From positions 1 through 13,734 of the forward strand of contig CABUBS010000034.1 of the NCBI GenBank assembly GCA_902489855.1: a stretch of DNA of 13,734 nt, read 5' to 3'. Both the position numbers and the translations under genes were made by a program. Positions 6,216 through 12,775 of this stretch are shown here, one piece after another. Under the pieces are notes generated by a model. That model worked only from the letters and a program-made list of their open reading frames with translations. It was not told where the DNA came from and ran no database searches. This DNA comes from an uncultured Collinsella sp. (lineage in GTDB: Bacteria; Actinomycetota; Coriobacteriia; Coriobacteriales; Coriobacteriaceae). Positions within the stretch are counted from its first letter, which is position 1. Each line of letters starts with the position of its first letter.

Positions 6216-7031
6216 ATGAGCGATTTCCATATGGTGGTGTGCGTCAAGGCGGTGCCGGGAAGCACCGAGGTCAAGATGGATCCCAAGACCAATACCATCG
6301 TGCGCGATGGTAGGCAGGCGGTCATTAATCCCTTTGACGCGAGCGCCCTGGAGTGCGCTCTGGCACTGAAGGACGACTTTATCGGCTTTGGCATGGATGT
6401 GCGCGTGACGGTAGTGTCGATGGGCATTCCCGCGACTGAGTCGCTATTGCGTGACTGTATCGCCCGCGGCGCCGACGACGCCCTGTTGCTGACCGACCGC
6501 GCCTTTGCGGGTGCTGATACTCTGGCTACCACCTATGCGCTCAAATGTGGTATCGAGGCGCTCGATGAAGACTTTGACCTGCTCATCTGCGGCAAGATGG
6601 CGGTAGACGGCGATACGGCGCAAATCGGGCCCGAGCTTGCCGGCGCCTTCGAGATTCCCTGCGTGACCGACGTGAGCTGCGTGCAGAGCGCCGGCTTTGC
6701 AACGTGTGGTTCGCTTTCGCTCGTCCACGGTTGCGATGCCGGCGAGGAGACGGTCTATCTGGAGATGCCGTGTGCGATGACGACCGCTAAGGAGATCGGC
6801 CAGCTGCGCATGCCGAGCATTGCCGGTATTCGTGCGGCAGAGGAGGCGGACGTGCGCGTGGTCAGCGCTGCCGACGTGCATGCCGACCCCGCGCGTTGCG
6901 GCCTTGCTGGCTCGCCGACGCAGGTTGTGCGCTCGTTTGTGCCCGACCGCGATCAAACGTGCGAAGCCGTTGAGGGCACACCGACCGAGCAGGCGGCAAA
7001 GCTTGCCAAGATTATCGAGGGGATGGCATAG
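6216..7031 (+). CDS. etfB: Electron transfer flavoprotein beta subunit (LctB-like)
   Basis: A 271-residue EtfB/FixA-family protein, one half of the heterodimer that passes electrons between flavins. The opening VVCVKAVPG stretch (residues 7-15) and the nucleotide-binding motif VDGDTAQIGPELA (130-142) are family hallmarks. TTAKEIGQLRMPSI, which contacts the alpha subunit or flavin in this family, lies toward the C terminus. In bifurcating Etfs this site binds the FAD that reacts with NAD(H). I chose the ATG at 6216 because AAAGGGGG lies nine bases upstream. The GTG at 6210, which overlaps the previous stop as GTGA, is too close to that site but cannot be excluded. The gene starts 2 bases after the dehydrogenase stop and abuts etfA, indicating one transcript and stoichiometric synthesis. 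Confidence 0.94.
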   Translation: MSDFHMVVCVKAVPGSTEVKMDPKTNTIVRDGRQAVINPFDASALECALALKDDFIGFGMDVRVTVVSMGIPATESLLRDCIARGADDALLLTDRAFAGADTLATTYALKCGIEALDEDFDLLICGKMAVDGDTAQIGPELAGAFEIPCVTDVSCVQSAGFATCGSLSLVHGCDAGEETVYLEMPCAMTTAKEIGQLRMPSIAGIRAAEEADVRVVSAADVHADPARCGLAGSPTQVVRSFVPDRDQTCEAVEGTPTEQAAKLAKIIEGMA

Positions 7032-8237
7032 ATGAGCGGACTGATTATCGATAGCGAAGCCTGTATTGGCTGCGGTCGCTGCGTCCGCGCCTGCGCCTCG
7101 GGCGGCATTGTGGTAGAGGGCGAGCGGCCCAACCGCTGCGCCCGCGTAACCGACGGCTGCATTCTGTGCGGCGGGTGCGTCGACGCCTGCCCGGTCAACG
7201 CGATCTCGATTGAGCGTGATGAGGCCGCCGGCGCGGTGGACCTCGATGCATATCGAGACATTTGGGTATTCGTGCAGACCGACGAGCACGATACAGTGGC
7301 TCCCGTGGCATATGAGCTCATGGGCAAGGGCCGCGAGCTTGCTGATGCCCGCGGCTGTCGCTTGGTAGCGCTGGTCGGCATGGGCCCCGAGGGCTCGCTT
7401 GGGGACTTGGAGCATCTGGTTTGTGCCGGCGCGGACGAGGTCCTGGTCTGTCGCGACGAGCGCCTGCGCCAAAACGATGCAGAGGTCTACGCCCGCCTGA
7501 TCTGTGATTTGGTGGCCGAGCGCAAGCCCGAGGCCATTCTGTACGGCGCGACCGCCTTTGGCCGTGAGCTGGCGCCGGGCGTTGCCGTACGCCTGCAGAC
7601 GGGCCTCACGGCCGACTGCACCGTGCTTTCGATGGATACGGAGACGGGCCTGCTGCAGCAGACGCGCCCAGCGTTTGGCGGCAATCTCATGGCCACCATC
7701 ATTTGCCCCAATCACCGTCCGCAGATGGCAACGGTGCGCCCCGGCATCTTTAAAGCGCCCGACTTCGACTACGGCCGTTCCGGCACGATCATCCAGGTAT
7801 CACTGGCGGATGACGTTAAGGCCCGCGTCGAAATCTCGATTCCCGCTGAGGAGTGGGGACAGCAGGCTTCGATTGCCGATGCCGAGCGCCTCGTCGTGGT
7901 GGGTCGTGGCATCGGCTCCAAGAAAAACCTGCCTCTGATGCGAAAGCTCGCCGACGCCCTGGGCGCCGAGCTCGGCTGTACGCGTCCCGTCGTGGAGGCG
8001 GGCTGGCTGGAGTATCGCCACCAGATCGGTCAGACGGGTGTATCGGTTTCGCCCAAGCTCCTCGTGAGTATCGGAGTCTCGGGCGCCATCCAGCATCTCG
8101 CCGGCATCGGCGGGGCGGAGTGCATTATCGCCATCAACGAGGACCCGGATGCTCCCATCTTTGGCGCCGCCCAGTATAAGGTCGTCGGTGATGCCGTTGA
8201 GGTTGTCGAGGAGCTGTTGGCCCAGCTTGAGCGCTAG
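7032..8237 (+). CDS. etfA: EtfA fused to N-terminal 2x[4Fe-4S] ferredoxin domain (LctC-like)
   Basis: A 401-residue fusion. Residues 1-60 are a bacterial ferredoxin domain with two full cluster motifs, C11-C14-C17-C21 and C43-C46-C49-C53. Residues about 75-260 are the EtfA nucleotide-binding domain. The C-terminal FAD domain has GRGIGSKKN (291-299), QTG (334-336) and SGAIQHLAG (350-358). Ferredoxin-EtfA fusions are known in LctC of Acetobacterium woodii and CarE of caffeyl-CoA reductase, where the complex couples NAD(H), ferredoxin and the substrate flavin. The fusion would give an entry or exit route for low-potential electrons. The ATG directly follows the etfB TAG with no gap, with GAGGGG nine bases upstream. 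The stop codon shares CTAG with the converging HD gene. Confidence 0.95.
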   Translation: MSGLIIDSEACIGCGRCVRACASGGIVVEGERPNRCARVTDGCILCGGCVDACPVNAISIERDEAAGAVDLDAYRDIWVFVQTDEHDTVAPVAYELMGKGRELADARGCRLVALVGMGPEGSLGDLEHLVCAGADEVLVCRDERLRQNDAEVYARLICDLVAERKPEAILYGATAFGRELAPGVAVRLQTGLTADCTVLSMDTETGLLQQTRPAFGGNLMATIICPNHRPQMATVRPGIFKAPDFDYGRSGTIIQVSLADDVKARVEISIPAEEWGQQASIADAERLVVVGRGIGSKKNLPLMRKLADALGAELGCTRPVVEAGWLEYRHQIGQTGVSVSPKLLVSIGVSGAIQHLAGIGGAECIIAINEDPDAPIFGAAQYKVVGDAVEVVEELLAQLER

Positions 8238-9046
8238 GCACGCGCCAGCCAGTCGCGCATCTCGTCTTTTAGGCGCTCCCAGGTCGCCTGTGTGGCGGGA
8301 TCGGTAAAGCGCCGCGTAATGCCAAAGGGCGCGTCGAGCAGGCGGTAGATATCGCCTTGTTCGCGCGCCAGCGCGCGACTTGCGGGATAGACAAGTTCAA
8401 ACATAAAGCAGATGAGCCCTGCCAGGAAGTCTGCCGGCTCTTCGCGCTCATCGCGTGCAACGCAGCGGTGCTCGTCAAAGGCGGTGAGTGTCGGCGATGA
8501 GAAATGGCTGGCGAGAAACGTCTTCTCGTCCACCTTGAGGATAGTATCGACGGTGCTGTCGGCGATGGTGCGCATAATGTCGACCTTATCGCCGTCGCGC
8601 ACGATATCGCAGAAGCGCCGCGTGCGCTCGTCGAGCTCCTCGGGTAGGCGGAAATCGCTGTGATAGGCAATGCTCGCGCGAATGAGCTCGTCGTTCTCGT
8701 CGGCCTCAATAAAATTGCGGATGCTCGTTGCGGCTGGTGCATCGGCGGGATTCTCGCCAAAGAGGACCTCGACGCCCAACGCTGCATGGCTCATGCTCTC
8801 GGCATCTTTAAAGGTGTCCCAGCGTCGCAGCTGCTCAAAGCGGCCCATATCGTGCAGCAAGCCGCAAAGCCAGGCCAGGTCGATATCATTCGGCGTCCAG
8901 CCCTGTTCGCGCGCCACGGCATCGCACGCTTCCGCCACGTGATAGGTGTGTTCGATTTTGAGCGCGATGCGCGGATTGGCGGCATCGTAAGCATCGGTAT
9001 AGCGTTTGAAGGCCGCGGTCGCCCGGCCCCGATCGATAGCTGTCAT
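8234..9046 (-). CDS. HD-domain phosphohydrolase
   Basis: A 270-residue soluble HD-superfamily protein, a metal-dependent phosphohydrolase of unknown substrate (nucleotides and phosphate esters are usual). Visible metal-ligand candidates are H33, H65-D66 in GLLHDMGR, H87, H129 in AYHSDF, and D153 in RDGDKVD, in the order expected for an HD fold with extra histidines. No GGDEF, REC or (p)ppGpp-synthetase domain is attached, and there is no HD-GYP motif, so a role in cyclic-di-GMP breakdown is not indicated. The ATG at 9044-9046 follows TTTAGGAAG. It is transcribed opposite to azlC and converges on etfA, so it is probably monocistronic. The annotation as HD protein is firm; the substrate is unknown. 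Confidence 0.9.
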   Translation of the reverse strand: MTAIDRGRATAAFKRYTDAYDAANPRIALKIEHTYHVAEACDAVAREQGWTPNDIDLAWLCGLLHDMGRFEQLRRWDTFKDAESMSHAALGVEVLFGENPADAPAATSIRNFIEADENDELIRASIAYHSDFRLPEELDERTRRFCDIVRDGDKVDIMRTIADSTVDTILKVDEKTFLASHFSSPTLTAFDEHRCVARDEREEPADFLAGLICFMFELVYPASRALAREQGDIYRLLDAPFGITRRFTDPATQATWERLKDEMRDWLARA

Positions 9047-9087
9047 AATGACTTCCTAAAAAGTTTGCGTTGTTCGATCCGGTGGCA

Positions 9088-9128
9088 ATTGTAGGCGAAC
9101 TCGGTTGCCGGCGGACGACGATTACAAT
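9088..9128. promoter_or_regulatory. Divergent -10-like elements between HD gene and azlC
   Basis: TACAAT, 5 of 6 matches to TATAAT, occurs on the plus strand at 9123-9128 (toward azlC) and on the minus strand at 9088-9093 (toward the HD gene). The -35 regions are poor in both cases. GGCAA and TTGCC arms lie between them. Suggests face-to-face promoters in this 128-base gap. Confidence 0.35.
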
Positions 9129-9174
9129 GTGCGGTTGTGCACGATGTGGATGGCTTAACAGAGCGAGGAACGAT

Positions 9175-9867
9175 ATGGTGCTCAGAATTGTTAAAACCGT
9201 TTGGCCGGTGATGCTCACCTATGTAGCGGTGGGTGCGCCGTGCGGAATGATTATGGCGCAGACGGGGATGGAGCCCTGGATGGTCTTTGCCCTGAGTACC
9301 ACGTTTGTGACGGGCAGCGGTCAGTTTATGATCTGCAACCTGTGGCTGGCGGGCGTGCCGGCGGCATCGATCGTCGCAAGCGTCGCCGCCATCTCCTCTC
9401 GCTTTGCGCTCTACTCGGCATCGCTTGCGCCCCATCTTGCCGGGGCTTCGAAACGCCAGACGCTGGCGGTTACGGCGACGCTTACCGAGGAGGCCTACGG
9501 CATCTCGTTGGCCAAATTGGTCGAGAGCGATGACTGGGGTCCAAAAGAGGCCTTTGCGCTCAACGCGATCCTCATCGCGACATGGGGCGTCGCGTGCACG
9601 GTGGGCGCCGTCGTCGGTGCCGCCGTCGATGTTCCTACCGCTATCGCAGGCTTTGTCTGCACGTCGCTCTTCATCTGCCTACTCTTTTCGCAGCGCCTGT
9701 CGCGCGGCAATGTCGTCGCGGCGGTTTCGGGCGCGGTGTCCGTCGCCATGTTCAAGTTCTTGGGCCTTACGAATATTGCCGTGCCGGCAAGCGTCGTGGT
9801 CGGCGTTGTCATCGCGCTTGTGTGCGATGCCGTATTCGACGGAAGGGGTGCTCGCGATGCCCGTTAA
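9175..9867 (+). CDS. azlC: AzlC family branched-chain amino acid exporter, large subunit
   Basis: A 230-residue membrane protein of the AzlC family (known example: AzlC of Bacillus subtilis, which with AzlD exports branched-chain amino acids or their analogues). Family landmarks seen are TGSGQFM (residues 46-52), SRFALYSASLAPHL (75-88) and the TLTEEAYG stretch (102-109). Several hydrophobic helices follow. The frame is open upstream to 9070, but the ATG at 9175 has GAGGAA five bases upstream and matches the usual start. azlD overlaps its last 11 bases, so the two are translationally linked and form a two-component permease. No Lrp/AsnC-type regulator gene is in the window. The substrate is inferred from the family only. 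Confidence 0.93.
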   Translation: MVLRIVKTVWPVMLTYVAVGAPCGMIMAQTGMEPWMVFALSTTFVTGSGQFMICNLWLAGVPAASIVASVAAISSRFALYSASLAPHLAGASKRQTLAVTATLTEEAYGISLAKLVESDDWGPKEAFALNAILIATWGVACTVGAVVGAAVDVPTAIAGFVCTSLFICLLFSQRLSRGNVVAAVSGAVSVAMFKFLGLTNIAVPASVVVGVVIALVCDAVFDGRGARDAR

Positions 9868-10180
9868 CGAGTTTTTGATTCTGTGGCTGTCGTCGTGGGC
9901 AGCCATCGCATTCTTTCGCATCGCGCCAGCGTTCGCCCTGCGCGGACGGACCCTGCCGCCCCGCGTTACCGAGGCCCTGGGCTACATTCCGCCCGCTGCC
10001 TTCGCCGCGCTGGTCGCCAACGACTTGGTAAGCCCCGGTGCGTTCGATGCGGGGCTGTGGCCCGCCCTGGTTCCCTGGGTCGCCGCTGCCGGCGTCGTGG
10101 TGGTGGCGATTAAGACAAAGTCGATGCTGTGGTGCTGCGTCTCGGGCGTTGTGCTGTATATCGTTTTGAGCCTCATATAG
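9857..10180 (+). CDS. azlD: AzlD family branched-chain amino acid exporter, small subunit
   Basis: A 107-residue membrane protein of the AzlD family, the usual partner of AzlC. It has four hydrophobic segments and the family's RIAPAFALRGR (about residues 22-32) and YIPPAAFAAL (about 46-55) stretches. The length is normal for the family. The ATG at 9857 has AAGGGG eight bases upstream and starts 11 bases inside azlC in another frame. It ends 142 bases before the next gene, with no obvious terminator. Confidence 0.92.
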   Translation: MPVNEFLILWLSSWAAIAFFRIAPAFALRGRTLPPRVTEALGYIPPAAFAALVANDLVSPGAFDAGLWPALVPWVAAAGVVVVAIKTKSMLWCCVSGVVLYIVLSLI

Positions 10181-10262
10181 GGGCCAGCGTCTCTTTTGCC
10201 ATTGCCGCCCCGAATCGAATTTCTCATCGAGCTGGTCTGCTTCTTCTGGTACCATGGTCAAA

Positions 10263-10278
10263 CTTTACTGTAGCAAAG
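10263..10278. repeat. Imperfect 16-bp palindrome upstream of kdgT
   Basis: CTTTACTGTAGCAAAG reads as two 8-base half-sites with 6 of 8 pairs matching. It lies 45-60 bases before the kdgT start in the 142-base gap after azlD. It could be an operator or part of a promoter. No good -35/-10 pair was found in this gap. Confidence 0.25.
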
Positions 10279-10322
10279 CATGACGTGGGCTTTTGTTCCC
10301 CGTCAGCGGAAATGGGGGTTTC

Positions 10323-11345
10323 ATGGCGCAGGAAGCAACCGCCAACGAGCAAAAGAAATTCAAGGTCCCGCGTATCCCGGGCGACATCATGATCTATCCC
10401 ATGATCGTCGGCCTTTTGCTCAACACCTTCTGCCCGCAGGTCTTTGAGATCGGCGGCTTCTTTACGGCTGCCTGCCGTGGCGGCTCAAATACCATCGTCG
10501 CCGCGATTCTGCTCTTCGTGGGTGCCGGTATCAGCTTTAAGTCCACGCCGGGTGCCATCAAGACCGGTATCGTCGTGCTGATCCCCAAGCTGGTCGTCGC
10601 AGCGGCTCTCGGCTTGGGCGTGGCGTATTTCTTTAACGACAACTTCCTGGGTTTGAGCTCCGTGTCTATCATCGGCGGCATCACGTTTTGCAACATGGCG
10701 CTCTATACGGGCATCATGGGCGAGTTCGGCGATGAGTCCGAGCAGGGCGCCGTCGGTATCCTGTTCTTTACGGCTGGCCCCGCCGTCACGATGATCATCC
10801 TCGGTGTTTCCGGCCTCGCCAACATTCCCATTGGCACCATTATCGGCTCCATCTTGCCACTCGTTATCGGCATGGTTCTGGGCAACCTGTTCCCGTTTAT
10901 CAAGAACTTGCTGGTTCCCGGTGCCAATCCCGCGATTGCCGTCATCGGATTTCAGCTCGGTGCGTCCATGAGCCTGTCGAGCTTTATCACCGGCGGTATT
11001 TCCGGCATCTTGCTGGGCCTTGTCACGCTGTTTGTCGTCGGTCCCATCACCTTTGCGTTCGAGCGTCTGTGCGGCGGCAATGGCAAGGCCGCTGTGGCTT
11101 GCTCCACCATTGCCGGCACGGCTATGACCACACCGGTTGCCCTCGCCGAGGTCGCACCGCGCTACGCCGAGCTTGCGCCCACCGCGTACGCTCAGATCGC
11201 CACCGCCGTTATCATCACGGCAATCATGGCTCCGATTCTGACTGGCTGGGTCGATAAGAAGTTCTGCCACGGCGAAGAGGATCTGTCGGTCGAAGGCGTC
11301 GAGGCTATTGAGGAAGCCGTCGCGACCGACATCGACGGCGAGTAA
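10323..11345 (+). CDS. kdgT: 2-keto-3-deoxygluconate permease
   Basis: A 340-residue polytopic membrane protein of the KdgT family, proton symporters for 2-keto-3-deoxygluconate, an intermediate of pectin and uronate breakdown. Length fits the family (E. coli KdgT is about 330). After a charged N terminus (KKFKVPRIPGDIMIYPM, about residues 11-27) come roughly ten helices. Gly-rich family stretches include GGSNTIVAAILLFVGAGI and CSTIAGTAMTTPVALAE. An acidic tail of about 25 residues (EEDLSVEG and on) ends the protein. I chose the ATG at 10323, preceded by TGGGGG at a short spacing; upstream in-frame alternatives are non-ATG and poorly supported. No KDG kinase, aldolase or uronate enzyme is nearby, so the permease stands alone here. 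Related KdgT-like proteins may carry other sugar acids. Confidence 0.92.
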   Translation: MAQEATANEQKKFKVPRIPGDIMIYPMIVGLLLNTFCPQVFEIGGFFTAACRGGSNTIVAAILLFVGAGISFKSTPGAIKTGIVVLIPKLVVAAALGLGVAYFFNDNFLGLSSVSIIGGITFCNMALYTGIMGEFGDESEQGAVGILFFTAGPAVTMIILGVSGLANIPIGTIIGSILPLVIGMVLGNLFPFIKNLLVPGANPAIAVIGFQLGASMSLSSFITGGISGILLGLVTLFVVGPITFAFERLCGGNGKAAVACSTIAGTAMTTPVALAEVAPRYAELAPTAYAQIATAVIITAIMAPILTGWVDKKFCHGEEDLSVEGVEAIEEAVATDIDGE

Positions 11346-11391
11346 TCGTCGACGCGAGTCAATGAAATGGCGCGTGCAATTCACGCCATCT

Positions 11392-11435
11392 GAGCGTCCG
11401 AACGGCATCTGTTATTCAGTGTCATTCGGACGCTC
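11392..11435. terminator. 11-bp perfect inverted repeat after kdgT (terminator or operator)
   Basis: GAGCGTCCGAA (11392-11402) and TTCGGACGCTC (11425-11435) are perfect reverse complements around a 22-base loop, starting 46 bases after the kdgT stop. The following bases TGCTATTATTCCCTTT are moderately T-rich but not a clean T-run. It could terminate kdgT. Its right arm also falls inside a possible promoter for the next gene, so an operator role is an alternative. Confidence 0.5.
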
Positions 11436-11444
11436 TGCTATTAT
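11415..11444 (+). promoter_or_regulatory. Possible promoter of the diguanylate cyclase gene
   Basis: TATTAT (11439-11444) matches the -10 consensus at 5 of 6 bases. TTCAGT (11415-11420) lies 18 bases upstream with 3 of 6 matches. The right arm of the 11-bp dyad occupies the spacer. Confidence 0.3.
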
Positions 11445-11450
11445 TCCCTT

Positions 11451-11471
11451 TACCCCTGGGAGTAAGGGGTA
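11451..11471. repeat. Hairpin TACCCCT/AGGGGTA in the leader of the diguanylate cyclase
   Basis: TACCCCT (11451-11457) and AGGGGTA (11465-11471) are perfect inverted repeats around a 7-base loop, 62 bases before the GTG start. It lies in the presumed 5' untranslated region; two T-residue bases follow but no long T-run. Role unknown. Confidence 0.4.
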
Positions 11472-11533
11472 TTTGCTGTCCGAGTGTGTCTCGGGCGATT
11501 CTGGCCACTTGGATATTGAAGGGAGGGCGTCTA

Positions 11534-12676
11534 GTGGTAAAGGCACTCAAGATCGAGATATTCCTGCTGTGCATGATTATTCTTATCGGACTTGCCGTAC
11601 GAAGCCGTCGCTCCCTGTTCTCGAGCACCCAGCAGCTTTTGTTTAGCATGCTGGGCTACACGTCTGCTGCCTACATTTTCTTCGATATGATCTGGACGCT
11701 CTCGGACGGCGTGAGCACTCCTGTAGGCATCACGGCCAACTGGATTTCCAACGCGGTTTCGTTTTCGCTGTTCGCCATCGCGTGCCTCATTTGGTTTTTC
11801 TATTCCGAGACGATGCAGGGCTCACGGCTCCTGACCACGCCCTATAGGGTGGTACTTTTAACGTTGCCAACCGCATTGGTGGTCGTTCTGGCATTTACCA
11901 GCTACTGGACGCACGCTATGTTCTATATCGATGCGCGGGGCGTATATCGTCGCGGAGCGCTTTATATGATTCAGCCTATCGTTAGCTACTGCTACGTCAT
12001 ATATACGTCCTTGCATGCCTTTATTCAGGCTCGAAAAGTCGAAAGCCTGCAAAAGAAGGCCATTTATCGCACCCTCGCCTTTTTTGCGGTTCCCGCTCTG
12101 GTGGGCGGTACCTTTCAGATCGTATACTCGGTGCCTGGCCTTTGTGTCGGCATAATGATTAGCATGTTGCTGCTCTATATCATCTGCCAGGAGCAACTGA
12201 TCTCGACTGACCCGTTGACTGGACTCAACAACCGCAACCGTTTTGAGACCTATATGCTGTCGCTCTTTTCAAATGTGGATCAGGCCGAAGATGTATATCT
12301 GCTTATGATGGACGCTGACGGCTTTAAGCAGATTAACGATCGCTATGGACATGTGGAGGGCGACCATGCTCTTCAGGTAATATCCGCTGCGCTCAAAGAG
12401 GTCTGCTCGGCGTCTGGTGGCTTTATCGCGCGTTATGGTGGCGATGAGTTCGTGGTGCTCCAAAAGGCAGCGGCGGAACAGGATATCATGCATCTGTGCG
12501 CGACAATCAACGACGAGCTCGCGCATGCCGAGGTGCCGTATGCATTGCGGATGTCCATCGGTTGCGCGCGGGTCGGCGATAGTGTTGATACCTGGCAAGA
12601 CTTACTTCGCGCTGCCGATGCGGAGCTCTACCGCGTCAAGGTCGAGAAAAAGAAAGCCGGCATCCAGATACGCTAG
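11534..12676 (+). CDS. Seven-helix membrane diguanylate cyclase (GGDEF), no I-site
   Basis: A 380-residue enzyme expected to make cyclic di-GMP from two GTP. The N-terminal half has about seven hydrophobic helices (about residues 4-22, 35-57, 73-92, 105-124, 147-165, 180-198, 202-218), a membrane sensor of unrecognised type. The GGDEF domain starts at DPLTGLNNR (226-234). It includes D260 in the MMDADGF strand, NDRYGHVEGD (268-277) and an intact RYGGDEF (300-306), so it should be active. The inhibitory RxxD normally about five residues before GGDEF is replaced by SASG. The start is a GTG at 11534 with AGGGAGGG about six bases upstream. The frame is open to 11486, but the extra residues lie before this ribosome binding site. 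It stands alone, with no EAL or PilZ gene in the window. Confidence 0.93.
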   Translation: MVKALKIEIFLLCMIILIGLAVRSRRSLFSSTQQLLFSMLGYTSAAYIFFDMIWTLSDGVSTPVGITANWISNAVSFSLFAIACLIWFFYSETMQGSRLLTTPYRVVLLTLPTALVVVLAFTSYWTHAMFYIDARGVYRRGALYMIQPIVSYCYVIYTSLHAFIQARKVESLQKKAIYRTLAFFAVPALVGGTFQIVYSVPGLCVGIMISMLLLYIICQEQLISTDPLTGLNNRNRFETYMLSLFSNVDQAEDVYLLMMDADGFKQINDRYGHVEGDHALQVISAALKEVCSASGGFIARYGGDEFVVLQKAAAEQDIMHLCATINDELAHAEVPYALRMSIGCARVGDSVDTWQDLLRAADAELYRVKVEKKKAGIQIR

Positions 12677-12685
12677 GAAAAGGGT

Positions 12686-12701
12686 CGCACGCTTGCGTGC
12701 G
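12686..12701. repeat. GC-rich hairpin after the diguanylate cyclase
   Basis: CGCACGC (12686-12692) and GCGTGCG (12695-12701) are perfect inverted repeats 10 bases after the stop codon, and could fold as a six-pair stem with a four-base loop. There is no T-run, so it is at best an atypical terminator or an mRNA 3'-end stabiliser. The remaining gap to 12775 holds no clear terminator for either converging gene. Confidence 0.4.
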
Positions 12702-12775
12702 TGGCGGCCCTCAGCTCATCGATGTATTCCATTAAGCTAAAGTGTGCAAACGCCCTCCCTAAAAAGGTGAGCTCG

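Noticed and set aside
6444..7715. Long minus-strand open frame of 423 codons antisense to etfB and etfA
   Set aside because: It is a mirror of GC-rich codons in two well-supported genes, with no ribosome binding site or recognisable domain.
10254..10283. Nine-codon reading frame upstream of kdgT, a possible leader peptide
   Set aside because: No ribosome binding site precedes it and it shows no run of control codons.
10485..11408. Long minus-strand open frame of 307 codons antisense to kdgT
   Set aside because: The product is Asp/Gly/Arg-rich as expected of a shadow of a membrane-protein gene; kdgT is clearly real.
11346..11533. Cyclic di-GMP riboswitch ahead of the diguanylate cyclase
   Set aside because: The hairpins do not show the conserved GEMM core sequences that I know; no match to that architecture.
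12720..12775. Bidirectional terminator between the diguanylate cyclase and EamA genes
   Set aside because: T-runs exist near 12762-12787 in both strands but no convincing stem precedes them.
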